NCBI GenBank assembly: GCA_030447585.1
Contig: JAUJOO010000007.1
Location: forward strand, 135,826-168,675
Origin: Nocardioidaceae bacterium
GTDB taxonomy: Bacteria; Actinomycetota; Actinomycetes; Propionibacteriales; Nocardioidaceae
DNA length: 32,850 nt
Reading direction: 5' to 3'
Under the pieces are notes generated by a model. The model was not told the origin of the DNA. It was given only the letters and a program-made list of their open reading frames with translations, and searched no databases. Shown piece after piece: positions 13,391 to 21,616 of this stretch. Within the stretch, counting starts at the first letter, position 1. Every line of letters begins with the position of its first letter. The position numbers were made by a program, and so were the translations under genes.

Positions 13391-13396
13391 ACTGTG
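13391..13396 (-). promoter_or_regulatory. Candidate -10 of leaderless cysQ
   Basis: CACAGT lies exactly 6 nt (TGCCGC) before the GTG start, with no Shine-Dalgarno sequence. It is a weak match to TANNNT and is listed because its spacing equals that of the stronger cases in this window. Confidence 0.3.
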
Positions 13397-13520
13397 CCAC
13401 AGCCACCAACGACCCGGTCTGAGGGCTGGGCCACGTAACGCAGCGCAGTTCGGCCGCCTGCGCGTACGGCACGCGACGTGCAGGCGACCGAACCGGTCCG
13501 GTCAGCGCTACCGGGACTGC

Positions 13521-13943
13521 TCAGCTGGCGATCTGACGTTGCTTGTCGCTGCTGCCGACAGAGATCTTCCGCGGCTTCGCCTGCTCGGCGACGGGCAGCT
13601 TGATGCGCAGGACGCCGGCCTCGTAGTCGGCGCTCAGCCGGTCCACGTCGAGGGTCTCCCCCAAGAAGACCTGGCGGCTGAAGCTGCCGTATGTGCGCTC
13701 GCCCACGACCCGCTCCGTGGCCTCGGCGATCGCAGGGCGGCGCTCGGCGTGAACGCTCAGGACGTTCTGCTCGACGGTCAGGTCGATGGAGTCGGGGTCC
13801 ACGCCGGGAAGGTCCAGCTCGATGTGGAAGGTGTCACCCTGCCGGTAGGCGTCCATCGGCATCACAGCCGGCCGCGCGTTCGTACCGAACATCGCCTCGG
13901 AGAGCCGGTCGAGGTCCCTAAAAGGATCGGTTCGCATCAACAT
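13521..13943 (-). CDS. Small heat shock protein (Hsp20/alpha-crystallin family)
   Basis: A 140-residue ATP-independent chaperone that holds unfolded proteins. The N-terminus MLMRTDPFRDLDRLSEAMFG is typical of actinobacterial Hsp20. The alpha-crystallin domain spans about 27-125 with DTFHIELDLPGVDPDSIDLTV and the closing AGVLRIKLPVAEQAKPRKI motif. ATG 13943 has AAAGGA about 10 bases upstream. It is divergent from an HspR-like gene, and the spacer holds a promoter and a HAIR-like inverted repeat, so heat-shock control by that neighbour is likely. Confidence 0.93.
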   Translation of the reverse strand: MLMRTDPFRDLDRLSEAMFGTNARPAVMPMDAYRQGDTFHIELDLPGVDPDSIDLTVEQNVLSVHAERRPAIAEATERVVGERTYGSFSRQVFLGETLDVDRLSADYEAGVLRIKLPVAEQAKPRKISVGSSDKQRQIAS

Positions 13944-14012
13944 AACGATCAGTTCCTTTCAGTGCGGCTCGGTCGACATTCGTCGCCGAGTGATTTAAGG
14001 TTTCTTACTTAG

Positions 14013-14041
14013 ATTTTCTACATGACCCGCCAGATGTCAAG
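14013..14041 (-). promoter_or_regulatory. hsp20 promoter with HAIR-like HspR operator
   Basis: On the minus strand, TTGACA (14035-14040) and GAAAAT (14013-14018) are 16 bp apart. The inverted repeat CATGA-N11-TCAAG (14021-14041, plus strand) has the exact spacing of the known HAIR element (CTTGAGT-N7-ACTCAAG) and overlaps the -35. Only the outer half-site bases are kept, so it is a degenerate HAIR. Confidence 0.55.
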
Positions 14042-14065
14042 TCTCCTCGGGAAAGGAGTTGGAAG

Positions 14066-14371
14066 ATGCGGGAGCCCGGGCCAGACCAGCCGGTGTTTGC
14101 CATCTCGGTCACGTCTGACCTCACTGGCGTGCACCCGCAGGCGCTGCGCGACTACGAGTCCCGCGGCCTGCTGGACCCCGTGCGCACAGCGGGCGGCACC
14201 CGCCGCTACAGCAGGTCAGACGTGGAGCGTGTCCATCGCATCGCGACCTTGCTGGCGAGCGGGATGAACCTCGCCGGTATCCACCGGGTGCTCGAGCTGG
14301 AGGCGGAGACAGCGCAGCTGCGTGGCGAGATCGACGCGTTGCGCAAGCGACGTACGAAGGAAGGGCGTTAG
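14066..14371 (+). CDS. hspR: HspR-like MerR family regulator
   Basis: A 101-residue DNA-binding protein. The MerR winged-helix domain spans about 11-75: FAISVTSDLTGVHPQALRDY (helix-turn-helix), then ESRGLLDPVRTAGGTRRYSR. A short coiled coil follows (ELEAETAQLRGEIDALRKRR). HspR proteins repress heat-shock genes together with DnaK; this one is shorter than the 130-150 residues usual for dnaK-linked HspR. There is no ligand-binding domain. ATG 14066 follows AAAGGAG. Its position divergent from hsp20, with a HAIR-like site between, suggests it is a local repressor of hsp20 and of itself. It converges with pth with a 29-base gap. Confidence 0.85.
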   Translation: MREPGPDQPVFAISVTSDLTGVHPQALRDYESRGLLDPVRTAGGTRRYSRSDVERVHRIATLLASGMNLAGIHRVLELEAETAQLRGEIDALRKRRTKEGR

Positions 14372-14400
14372 CCGGTCAAGGCGAGCAGCGGTGAAGACGC

Positions 14401-14984
14401 TCAGCTGTTGTAGGCGCTCTGCGTCACGTCGAGGCCCTGAGTCACCAGCGACTCGACCGCGTCGGCCGCCCGCTGCACGTGCACGTCGAGCTCCCGCTTC
14501 TCGGTGGAGGAGAAGGGCGTCAGAACGAAGTCGGAGGTGTCCTGGCGCCCCGGAGGGCGGCCGATGCCGACCCTCACCCGGTAGAAGTCGCCCGTGCCCA
14601 GCGCGGATCGGATGGACTTGAGACCGTTGTGGCCGTTGTCGCCGCCACCGTGCTTCAGCCGCAGATCCCCGTAGGGTAGGTCCAGCTCGTCGTGGATGAC
14701 GACGAGCTGGCCCGGCGTCGCCTTGTAGAACTTGAGGAGCGCCGAGACGGGCCCCCCGACTCGTTCATGTGGCAGCGGCCGCGACCCAGCACCGCTCTCA
14801 CCCCCGGCGCTCCGGCCAGGCGTCCCTCGACAGCCAAGGCACGGCCGGACCTGTGGGACTTCCAGCCCCCGCCCATCCGATCGGCAAGCTCGTCTGCGAC
14901 CAGGTAGCCGACGTTGTGGCGAGTCGTGGCGTAGCCCGGACCGGGGTTGCCTAGCCCCACGACGATCCATCCGTCGTACGACAT
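14401..14984 (-). pseudogene. pth: Peptidyl-tRNA hydrolase, frameshifted
   Basis: Pth releases peptides from peptidyl-tRNA and is normally essential. The N-terminal frame gives [20 protein letters not shown], then [14 protein letters not shown] and HMNESGGP. The rest ([20 protein letters not shown], then [20 protein letters not shown] and VGIGRPPG) lies in another frame. One G is missing from a G run in MNESGGP (C run 14752-14757 on the plus strand). Restoring it gives 194 residues, the usual length, with all conserved residues. ATG 14984 has GGGAG upstream. It follows rplY by 41 bases, in the common rplY-pth pair. Because the rest is intact, a sequencing or assembly error is more likely than true loss. 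Confidence 0.88.
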
Positions 14985-15025
14985 GGCTCCCGATCCTTCG
15001 GGTGTGCGGCGAAAGATCCGGCGGA

Positions 15026-15721
15026 TCACTCTTGCGAGGGATCGCTTCCGGCGTCGCCCGTCGCCCCTTCGGCGCCGTCCGCCGCGTCCGCGGCCGCTGC
15101 CTCGAGCTCTGCGTCGGACACGTCGTGCTCGATCCCCACCTCGGCCTCGGCCTCGGCGAGCTCCGCCTCCAGCTCTTCGGCGGTCGGAGCGGCTATGAAG
15201 TTGACGACCAGTGCCTCTGCGTCGAGAACGAGCGTCGAACCTTGCGGCAGCTTGAGGTCCCCGGCCTGGATCTGTGTCCCGACGCCGAGACCTTCGATGT
15301 CCACCTCGACCGACTCCGGGATGTGAGTAGCCTCAGCTTCCAGCTCGATCGTCTGGTGGTCGACGGTGACGAGGGCCTCGGGTGCTGCCTGACCAACGAG
15401 AACGAGGGGCACGTCGACGGTCACCTTCTCGCCACGACGAACCAAGATGAGGTCAGCGTGCTCGATGAATCCTCTGATGGGATCGCGCTGGACTTGCTTG
15501 GGCAGTGCCAGCTGGCTGTCGCCGTCGAGCTCTATCGAGAGCAGCGCGTTGGCGGTCTTGAGCGCGAGCATGAGGTCGTGACCTGGCAACGTGATGTGCT
15601 GAGGCGCCGCGCCGTGGCCGTACAGCACCGCGGGGACCTTGTCCTCGCGACGGATACGCCGAGCTGCACCCTTGCCGAACTGCGTTCGGGACTCGGCCTT
15701 GATCTTGACCTCAGCGGACAC
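15026..15721 (-). CDS. rplY: 50S ribosomal protein L25 (Ctc/TL5 type)
   Basis: A 231-residue 5S rRNA-binding ribosomal protein of the long, general stress type. The N-terminal L25 domain (about 1-90: [20 protein letters not shown], then PAVLYGHG) is followed by the TL5 beta domain (about 95-185: [14 protein letters not shown] to [20 protein letters not shown]). The C-terminal tail of about 45 residues is very acidic and Ala/Glu-rich. GTG 15721 has AAGGAG about 10 bases upstream and matches the family start [10 protein letters not shown]. The upstream in-frame extension falls in the leader. A promoter is visible at 15836-15864, leaving a leader of about 110 nt. Confidence 0.93.
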   Translation of the reverse strand: MSAEVKIKAESRTQFGKGAARRIRREDKVPAVLYGHGAAPQHITLPGHDLMLALKTANALLSIELDGDSQLALPKQVQRDPIRGFIEHADLILVRRGEKVTVDVPLVLVGQAAPEALVTVDHQTIELEAEATHIPESVEVDIEGLGVGTQIQAGDLKLPQGSTLVLDAEALVVNFIAAPTAEELEAELAEAEAEVGIEHDVSDAELEAAAADAADGAEGATGDAGSDPSQE

Positions 15722-15835
15722 GGTGCTTCTTCTCCTTGCGCTACGAACTCGGGTGGGCAACAGCGGCCGGATCAGGAGCCCGGTGATCGGTGATCGGATG
15801 GCCCCAGGTCGCTCCATCGCCGAGGCAACCCAACG

Positions 15836-15864
15836 ATCTTAGCGGCGTGGGGCCGTGAGGTGAA
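15836..15864 (-). promoter_or_regulatory. rplY promoter
   Basis: TTCACC (15859-15864) and TAAGAT (15836-15841) are separated by exactly 17 bp on the minus strand. The transcript would have a leader of about 110 nt before the rplY GTG; I see no clear structure in it. The rest of the 276-base gap between rplY and prs shows nothing else I can support. Confidence 0.6.
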
Positions 15865-15997
15865 ATCCGGCGTACGCCCGCAGGACCGCTGTCTCAGCCT
15901 GTCGCGGCGCCGGAGGCTGCTTGCACGTCACGATGGTATCTCGCGGAAGGTCCGGGTTCTGTCGCACGGAGCCGATTCCGGCATCTTCACCAGCTGG

Positions 15998-16978
15998 TCA
16001 GGAGTTTCCCTCGAACAGTGAGGTGACCGAACCGTCCTCGAACACCTGGCGAATCGCTGCGCTGATGAGGGGAGCGATGGAGAGCGTTGTCAGCTTGTCG
16101 AACTGGTGGTCGGGGACGATAGGCAGGGTGTTGGTGACGACCACCTCGCCGACCCTGCTGTTCTTCAACCGGTCGACCGCATGACCGGACAGGATGGCGT
16201 GTGTCGCCACGATGATGACGTCGGCGGCGCCCGCGTCGAGAAGTGCGTCGGCCGCCTTTGCCACCGTGCCGCCGGTGTCGATCATGTCGTCAACCAAGAT
16301 GCATACCTGTCCGCTGACCTCTCCGACCACCCGGCTGGCGACCGACTCGTTGGGTCGGTTGATGTCTCGCGTCTTGTGGATGAATGCGAGCGGACGGTTC
16401 CCGAGGCGGCGGGACCACTGCTCGGCGACCTTGATCCGGCCGGCGTCCGGCGACACGACGGCGAGACTCTGCTCGCCGTACTTCAGCTGCACGTAGTCGG
16501 CCAGCACCGGAATCGCGGCAAGGTGGTCGACAGGGCCGTCGAAGAACCCTTGGATCTGGGCGGTGTGCAAGTCCACGGCGATCAGCCGGTCCGCTCCTGC
16601 CGACTTGAAGAGGTCGGCAATCAGGCGGGCAGAGATCGGCTCCCTCCCAAGGTGCTTCTTGTCCTGTCGGGCGTAGCCGTAGAACGGCATCACGACAGTG
16701 ATGCGCTTTGCCGAGGCGCGCTTCAGCGCGTCGACCATGATCAGATGCTCCATGATCCACCGGTTGATGGGCGCCGTGTGGCTCTGGATGACGAAGGCGT
16801 CGGAACCGCGGACCGACTCCTCGTAACGGACGTAGATCTCGCTGTTGGCGAAGTCTCGGTGAGTCGTCGGCACCAGCTCGGTGTCGAGCAGCCGGGCTAC
16901 CTCCTCGGCGAGCAGCGGATGCGCCCTACCGGAGAAGAGCATCAAGTTCTTCTCGGTGGTGAGCTTCACCCCCGTCAC
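15998..16978 (-). CDS. prs: Ribose-phosphate pyrophosphokinase (PRPP synthetase)
   Basis: A 326-residue class I enzyme making PRPP from ribose 5-phosphate and ATP, feeding purine, pyrimidine, His and Trp synthesis. The flexible loop FYGYARQDKKHLGREPISAR, the regulatory/active-site segments DFANSEIYVRYEESVRG and VDLHTAQIQGFFDGPVD, and the PRPP-binding loop ILVDDMIDTGGT are all intact. GTG 16978 overlaps the glmU stop by one base (TAGTG), with GGGGAG close upstream, so it is coupled to glmU. This glmU-prs pair is standard in actinobacteria. Confidence 0.96.
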   Translation of the reverse strand: MTGVKLTTEKNLMLFSGRAHPLLAEEVARLLDTELVPTTHRDFANSEIYVRYEESVRGSDAFVIQSHTAPINRWIMEHLIMVDALKRASAKRITVVMPFYGYARQDKKHLGREPISARLIADLFKSAGADRLIAVDLHTAQIQGFFDGPVDHLAAIPVLADYVQLKYGEQSLAVVSPDAGRIKVAEQWSRRLGNRPLAFIHKTRDINRPNESVASRVVGEVSGQVCILVDDMIDTGGTVAKAADALLDAGAADVIIVATHAILSGHAVDRLKNSRVGEVVVTNTLPIVPDHQFDKLTTLSIAPLISAAIRQVFEDGSVTSLFEGNS

Positions 16979-18474
16979 TAGCTCCCCGCCTCATCTGAGC
17001 GTTCTGCAGCATCTGTCGCGGCCGCCGCGTCGTCACCGGCTGCGGGTTCGTGACGCTGCGCCGCGGCAGCCCGCGCGGCGGCGCTGCCCGGGCGTTTTCG
17101 CTCCACCCACCCGTCGATGTGACGTTGCGGCCCGGTGCTCACGGCCAACGCGCCCGGAGGGACGTCTCGGCGTACGACGGTGCCGCCGCCCGTGACCGCC
17201 CCGTCCCCGATGGTGATGGGCGCGACGAACGTGTTGTTCGCACCGGTCTTGGCATGCTCACCCACGGTCGTCCGATGCTTCTCGACACCGTCATAGTTGG
17301 CGAAGATCGTGCCGGCACCGATGTTGCTTTCCGCCCCTATCTCGGCGTCTCCTACGTAGGACAGGTGGGGGACCTTGGCGCCCTCCGCAATGCTGGCGTT
17401 CTTCGTCTCGACGAAGGTGCCGACCTTGCCGCGAACCCCGACCGTCGTACCTGGTCTGAGATAGGCGAAGGGGCCGACGGTCGCACCAGGGCCGATCACC
17501 GCGAGTGTGCCGTCCGCGCGTGCCACCCTGGCTCCGTCGCCCACCTCGACGTCGGTCAGCGTCGTGTCCGGGCCGATGACGACGTCGTTCCCGATCGTCG
17601 AGGCGCCGTGTATCTGGGTGTTCGGCCGGATGGTCACGTCCGTACCGAAGGTCACGTCGGCGTCGATCCAGGTCGTGGCCGGATCGATCACCGTGACACC
17701 TGCTCGCATCCACCGCTCCACCGTGCGCCGGTTGTACTCGGCGCCAAGGCGTGCGAGCTGCACTCGATCATTGACGCCTTCGGTCTGCCAGGCGTCCTCG
17801 ATGTGGTGGGCGCCGACGCGACCACCGTCGCCGTGGACGATGGCAAGGACATCTGTGAGGTACTTCTCCCCCTGGCGGTTGTCCGTTCCGACGCGCGCCA
17901 GAGCCTGACGCAGGGTCGCGGCGTCGAAGGCATAGACCCCAGAGTTGACCTCGGTGATCTGGCGCTGCGCAACGGTGGCGTCCTTGTCCTCCACGTTGCC
18001 GATGACCGAGCTGTCGTCACCTCGCAGAATCCGGCCGTACCCGCTGGGGTCGTCGAGCGTCGCGGTGACGACGGTGGCGGCGGAGCCGCTGTGATGATGG
18101 GCGGAGACAAGATCGCGCAGCGTCTCCCCCGACAGCAGCGGTGCATCACCCATCGTGACCACGACGGTCCCCACGAGGTCGTCCGGCAGGGCCGCCAGGC
18201 CACATTCCACGGCGCGACCGGTCCCCGGCACGTCATCCTGCTCGGCGAGGGTGGCCAACGGGTCGATGATCCCGAGGTGTTCGGCCAACCGCTCACGCTC
18301 GTGACGCAGAACCACCACAAGATGTTCCGGCTCGCTGGTGCGCGCGGCCAGGAGCGCATGGGCGATGAGGCTCCGGCCGCCCAGCGCGTGCATCACCTTT
18401 GGTGTCGCCGACCTCATCCGGGTGCCGCCGCCCGCTGCCAACACGATGACCGCTGCCGGACGGTCTGTTGTCAA
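16978..18474 (-). CDS. glmU: Bifunctional GlmU (GlcN-1-P acetyltransferase / GlcNAc-1-P uridylyltransferase)
   Basis: A 498-residue enzyme for the last two steps to UDP-GlcNAc, a peptidoglycan precursor. The N-terminal uridylyltransferase holds [20 protein letters not shown] (about 12-31). The C-terminal left-handed beta helix with hexapeptide repeats (about 255-465) includes [20 protein letters not shown], then [14 protein letters not shown]. The last 30 or so residues are a disordered Ala/Glu/Asp-rich tail, as in mycobacterial GlmU. TTG 18474 is the start, with AAGGAG 6 bases upstream. Longer frames run into the tRNA-Gln gene. It is first in a run glmU-prs. Confidence 0.95.
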   Translation of the reverse strand: MTTDRPAAVIVLAAGGGTRMRSATPKVMHALGGRSLIAHALLAARTSEPEHLVVVLRHERERLAEHLGIIDPLATLAEQDDVPGTGRAVECGLAALPDDLVGTVVVTMGDAPLLSGETLRDLVSAHHHSGSAATVVTATLDDPSGYGRILRGDDSSVIGNVEDKDATVAQRQITEVNSGVYAFDAATLRQALARVGTDNRQGEKYLTDVLAIVHGDGGRVGAHHIEDAWQTEGVNDRVQLARLGAEYNRRTVERWMRAGVTVIDPATTWIDADVTFGTDVTIRPNTQIHGASTIGNDVVIGPDTTLTDVEVGDGARVARADGTLAVIGPGATVGPFAYLRPGTTVGVRGKVGTFVETKNASIAEGAKVPHLSYVGDAEIGAESNIGAGTIFANYDGVEKHRTTVGEHAKTGANNTFVAPITIGDGAVTGGGTVVRRDVPPGALAVSTGPQRHIDGWVERKRPGSAAARAAAAQRHEPAAGDDAAAATDAAERSDEAGS

Positions 18475-18495
18475 CCTGTGCTCCTTGTTCCTACG

Positions 18496-18568
18496 CTCCC
18501 CCGCCTGGCTTCGATCCAGGACCTCAAGCTTCAAAGGCTTGCGGGCTGCCGGGTTACCCCACAGGGGA
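18496..18568 (-). tRNA. tRNA-Gln (UUG)
   Basis: A full 73-nt cloverleaf on the minus strand. The acceptor is TCCCCTG/CGGGGGA with discriminator G. The D stem is GGGT/GCCC with loop AACCCGGCA. The anticodon stem is CAAGC/GCTTG with loop CTTTGAA, so the anticodon is TTG. The variable loop is AGGT and the T stem CCTGG/CCAGG. CCA is not encoded. It lies 21 bases before glmU, the usual position in actinobacteria, so the two may be co-transcribed. Confidence 0.95.
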
Positions 18569-18726
18569 CTGCGTGGCGTGCGGACGTGACGGTGCACCCC
18601 TGCGTTGCCACAGTCTGCCACAGACATCCGGGGCCTCGGGTCGCCACCGATCGCCAGCGGCGGGCAGTGCCGACACGGCCCTCCGGTGGCGTCGTTTGCC
18701 GAGCCGACACGCTGGCAGACTTTATT

Positions 18727-18757
18727 GTTACGTAACCGTAGGTTACGGTTACGTAAC
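18727..18757. promoter_or_regulatory. 31-bp palindromic operator upstream of the acyl desaturase
   Basis: Perfect 14-base arms GTTACGTAACCGTA (18727-18740) and TACGGTTACGTAAC (18744-18757) flank a 3-base centre. Two copies of the 10-bp palindrome GTTACGTAAC are 21 bp apart (two helix turns), and a third palindrome (CGTAACC-GTA-GGTTACG) lies between. A TTTATT box just upstream (18721-18726) could be the -10. This looks like a site for two repressor dimers. The TetR gene after the desaturase is the obvious candidate. Confidence 0.75.
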
Positions 18758-18787
18758 TAGCGCTCCTTCACCTGTCAGGAAGAGAAC

Positions 18788-19774
18788 ATGACCCCTGCGA
18801 CGTCCGTTGCCCCCCCGCGCGAGGTCCAGCGCCAAGACCAGCCTGTCGAAGAGATCGCCTACGGCACCCTGGGGGGTGACCGCCAGTCGTTCGCCGAGCG
18901 CGCAGCACTGGCGTTGTTCATCGTGCTGCCGTTCGCCGCCGTGCTCGCCGCCGTACCGCTTGCCTGGGGTGGCTGGCTCGGCTGGCACGATGTCGTCATC
19001 GCCTTCGTCATGTACGCCGTCACCGGGCACGGCATCACGGTCGGCTTCCACCGCTACTTCACCCACAAGTCGTTCAAGCCCAACCGCCCCGTCAAGATCG
19101 CGCTCGCCATCGCGGGCTGCATGGCGATCCAGGGTCCGGTGATCCGATGGGTCGCCGACCACCGCAAGCACCACAAGTTCTCCGACCGCGACGGCGACCC
19201 GCACTCGCCGTGGCGCTACGGCACCACGGTCCCAGCCCTCATGAAGGGGCTCTTCTACGCCCACATGGGCTGGCTCTTCGACCAGGAGCAGACGTCACAG
19301 CGGCAGTACGCCCCCGACCTGCTCAAGGACCAAGACATCGTCCGGATCTCCCGCAACTTCCCCTGGCTGGTGGTGTTGTCCTTGCTCATCCCCGCTATCG
19401 CCGGGGGACTGTGGACGACGTCTTGGGAAGGCGCGCTCACAGCGTTCTTCTGGGGTTCTTTGGTCCGCGTCGGCCTGCTGCACCATGTCACCTGGTCCAT
19501 CAACTCGATCTGCCACGCGGTGGGTGAACGGCCGTTCAAGGCCCGCGACAAGTCTGGAAACGTCTGGTGGCTCGCGATCCCTTCGATGGGCGAGTCGTGG
19601 CACAACCTCCATCACAGTGACCCCACCTGCGCACGGCACGGCGTGCTGCGTGGCCAGCTCGACTCCTCGGCTCGGATCATCTGGCTGATGGAGAGGCTCG
19701 GCTGGGTCTCAGCGGTGCGCTGGCCTGTCAAAGAACGACTCGAGACCAGGCGCGTCGTCCGCGACGCAGCGTGA
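18788..19774 (+). CDS. Acyl-CoA (stearoyl) delta-9 desaturase
   Basis: A 328-residue membrane di-iron enzyme that puts a cis double bond into saturated acyl chains. The three histidine boxes are HRYFTH (88-93), HRKHH (125-129) and HNLHH (272-276). Hydrophobic helices lie near 40-62, 66-84, 103-121, 193-210 and 213-235. The length fits bacterial DesC/Ole1-like desaturases without a cytochrome b5 domain. ATG 18788 has AGGAAGAG upstream. The 31-bp palindrome ends 30 bases before it. The TetR gene follows on the same strand after 30 bases. Membrane lipid fluidity control is the likely role. Confidence 0.93.
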   Translation: MTPATSVAPPREVQRQDQPVEEIAYGTLGGDRQSFAERAALALFIVLPFAAVLAAVPLAWGGWLGWHDVVIAFVMYAVTGHGITVGFHRYFTHKSFKPNRPVKIALAIAGCMAIQGPVIRWVADHRKHHKFSDRDGDPHSPWRYGTTVPALMKGLFYAHMGWLFDQEQTSQRQYAPDLLKDQDIVRISRNFPWLVVLSLLIPAIAGGLWTTSWEGALTAFFWGSLVRVGLLHHVTWSINSICHAVGERPFKARDKSGNVWWLAIPSMGESWHNLHHSDPTCARHGVLRGQLDSSARIIWLMERLGWVSAVRWPVKERLETRRVVRDAA

Positions 19775-19792
19775 CACCACCACGGGCACTGC

Positions 19793-19798
19793 GATGAT
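19793..19798 (+). promoter_or_regulatory. Candidate -10 of leaderless TetR gene
   Basis: GATGAT lies exactly 6 nt (GCCCAG) before the GTG start, and no Shine-Dalgarno sequence is present. The first base departs from TANNNT. It would give the TetR gene its own leaderless transcript in addition to any read-through from the desaturase. Confidence 0.35.
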
Positions 19799-19804
19799 GC
19801 CCAG

Positions 19805-20446
19805 GTGAACCAACCGAAGGCCAAGCGCCCCGGGCGGGCCCGGATGACGAGCGCTGAGCGTCGAGAGCAGCTGATCGAGGTCGCGCGGTCGCTCTTCGCG
19901 GAGCGGGGCTTCGAGGGGACGGCAATCGAGGAGGTGGCCTCTCGGGCCGGTGTCTCCAAGCCGATCGTCTACGAGCACTTCGGAGGCAAGGAAGGCTTGT
20001 ACGCCGTCGTTGTCGACCGTGAGGTGCGCCAGCTGCTCGACATGATGCGTACCTCGCTGACGGCTGGCCATCCGCGAGATCTCTTGGAGCAAGCGGCTCT
20101 CGCCCTGCTCGACTACATCGAGAACTCGTCTGATGGCTTCAGGATCCTTGTGCGGGACTCCCCCATCGGCTCGGAGTCAGGGTCGTTCGTGTCAATCATC
20201 GGAGACATCGCATCCCGCGTGGAGCACATCCTCGACGAGGAGTTCCGCAGCCGCGGGTTCGACACCAAGTTCGCGCCGATGTACTCGCAGATGCTTGTCG
20301 GAATGGTCGGCACCACCGGCCAGTGGTGGCTCGACGCTCGCAAACCCGGCAAGCACGAGGTGGCTGCACACCTGGTCAACCTCGCCTGGTGCGGCCTCTC
20401 CGGGCTGAAGTCCGAGCCGACACTGCGCACCCAAGGGAGCAGCTGA
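19805..20446 (+). CDS. TetR/AcrR family regulator, likely controlling the desaturase
   Basis: A 213-residue repressor-type protein. The N-terminal helix-turn-helix (about 19-65) reads RREQLIEVARSLFAERGFEG, TAIEEVASRAGVSKPIVYEH, FGGKEGLY. The C-terminal helical domain (about 70-200) would bind the ligand; its layout (LLDYIENSSDGFRIL, GTTGQWWLDARKP) resembles actinobacterial regulators of lipid genes such as FasR. A fatty acyl-CoA ligand is an inference from the neighbour. GTG 19805 lacks a ribosome site; ATG 19844 is an alternative. It is convergent with the deaminase gene, with a 38-base gap. Confidence 0.87.
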   Translation: MNQPKAKRPGRARMTSAERREQLIEVARSLFAERGFEGTAIEEVASRAGVSKPIVYEHFGGKEGLYAVVVDREVRQLLDMMRTSLTAGHPRDLLEQAALALLDYIENSSDGFRILVRDSPIGSESGSFVSIIGDIASRVEHILDEEFRSRGFDTKFAPMYSQMLVGMVGTTGQWWLDARKPGKHEVAAHLVNLAWCGLSGLKSEPTLRTQGSS

Positions 20447-20484
20447 CCTCCCGCGCGCCCAGGAGAGCGGACGGCTGCAGGGAC

Positions 20485-21504
20485 TCAGCCAGCAGCCAAG
20501 TAGGCGTCGATCTCGGCTCGTAGCCGAGCCTTGGTTGCGTCGCCGGCGAACGACACATCCACCGCCGTGCGGGCCAGTCCGCCAAGGCCCTGCTCGTCGA
20601 GCGCCAGCAGGTCCGCAGCCACGGCGTACTCCTGGTTGAGCGTGGTGCCGAACATCGGCGGATCGTCGGAGTTGACCGTGATGACGACGCCGACGTCCTT
20701 CAGGTGCTTGATTGGGTGGTCGTCGAGTGACGACACCGCGCGAGTCGCGACGTTGGAGGTGGGGCACACCTCGAGCGGGATGGCCTGCTGGACAAGATGG
20801 TCGACGAGTTTGGGATCTTGGACCGCCGAGATGCCGTGGCCGATGCGTTCTGCCTTGAGCACCCGCAGCGCGTCCCAGATCGTCTCCGGACCGGTGGTCT
20901 CGCCGGCGTGCGGCACCGAGCGGAGCCCAGCCGCGCGGGCGCGGTCGAAGAAGGGCTTGAACTGTGGCCGTTCGACGCCGATCTCCGGGCCACCGAGCCC
21001 GAACGAGACAAGGCCGTCCGGAGCCACCTCGGTGGCGACCCGACAGGTCTCCTGGCCCGCCGGGAGCCCGAACTCGCCAGGGATGTCGAAGCACCACCGC
21101 AGCACTATTCCGAAGTCCCGTTCGGCGGCGATCCGAGCGTCCTCAATCGCCTCGCAGAAGGCCTCCGCTGGTACCCCGGCCATGCGGGAGGTGTACGGCG
21201 TACAGGTCAGCTCGGCATACCGGATCGACTGCGCCGTCATGTCCCGCGCAATCTCGTAGGTCAGCATGTGGATGTCCTCGGCCGTCCGGAGCAGGTCGAC
21301 CACGGAGAGGTAGACGACGACGAAGTGGGCGAAGTCGGTGAACTGGAAGTAGTCCGCCACCGCTGCCGGCTCCTTTGGGACAGGTGTGTCCCCATGCCTT
21401 TGCGCAAGCTCTGCGACGATGCGCGGAGAGGCTGAGCCGACATGATGTACGTGCAGCTCGGCCTTGGGCAGAGCCGCAATCCATGCGTCACTGGGGCTGG
21501 TCAC
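20485..21504 (-). CDS. add: Adenosine deaminase family protein
   Basis: A 339-residue metal-dependent (beta/alpha)8 barrel deaminase. Metal ligands sit in LPKAELHVHHVGS (His18, His20). The catalytic SVPHAGETTGPETIWDAL and the closing TVNSDDPPMFGT are both intact, and EVCPTSN is present. Adenosine or deoxyadenosine deamination is the default call. The HVHHVGSASP type is common in Streptomyces, and I cannot exclude a related substrate such as aminodeoxyfutalosine. GTG 21504 has no ribosome site but a TAGAGT box 6 bases before it, so a leaderless message is likely. It stands alone. Confidence 0.88.
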   Translation of the reverse strand: MTSPSDAWIAALPKAELHVHHVGSASPRIVAELAQRHGDTPVPKEPAAVADYFQFTDFAHFVVVYLSVVDLLRTAEDIHMLTYEIARDMTAQSIRYAELTCTPYTSRMAGVPAEAFCEAIEDARIAAERDFGIVLRWCFDIPGEFGLPAGQETCRVATEVAPDGLVSFGLGGPEIGVERPQFKPFFDRARAAGLRSVPHAGETTGPETIWDALRVLKAERIGHGISAVQDPKLVDHLVQQAIPLEVCPTSNVATRAVSSLDDHPIKHLKDVGVVITVNSDDPPMFGTTLNQEYAVAADLLALDEQGLGGLARTAVDVSFAGDATKARLRAEIDAYLAAG

Positions 21505-21510
21505 AGCTGG

Positions 21511-21516
21511 ACTCTA
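21511..21516 (-). promoter_or_regulatory. -10 box of leaderless adenosine deaminase gene
   Basis: TAGAGT fits TANNNT and lies exactly 6 nt (CCAGCT) before the GTG. Transcription would start at or next to the start codon. No Shine-Dalgarno sequence is present. Confidence 0.55.
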
Positions 21517-21616
21517 GTGGCCAAGCGGATAAGCCGAAGATCCGACGTACGCGGTGCCATGACCCCATGACCGTCGGATGTCTGGGGCGAGGTCAGCTCG
21601 CGTCAATGCCGGCCTT

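Noticed and set aside
17050-18735. 561-residue open frame on the plus strand opposite glmU
   Set aside because: It mirrors the high-GC codon pattern of glmU and the tRNA-Gln, has no family features and no ribosome site. Similar long shadows opposite mfd/cysQ (11555-13279), ndh (1334-2641) and tatD (30485-31504) were also left out.
19805-20446. TetR protein named FasR
   Set aside because: The resemblance is general; identity with FasR would need alignment and the proper chromosomal context.
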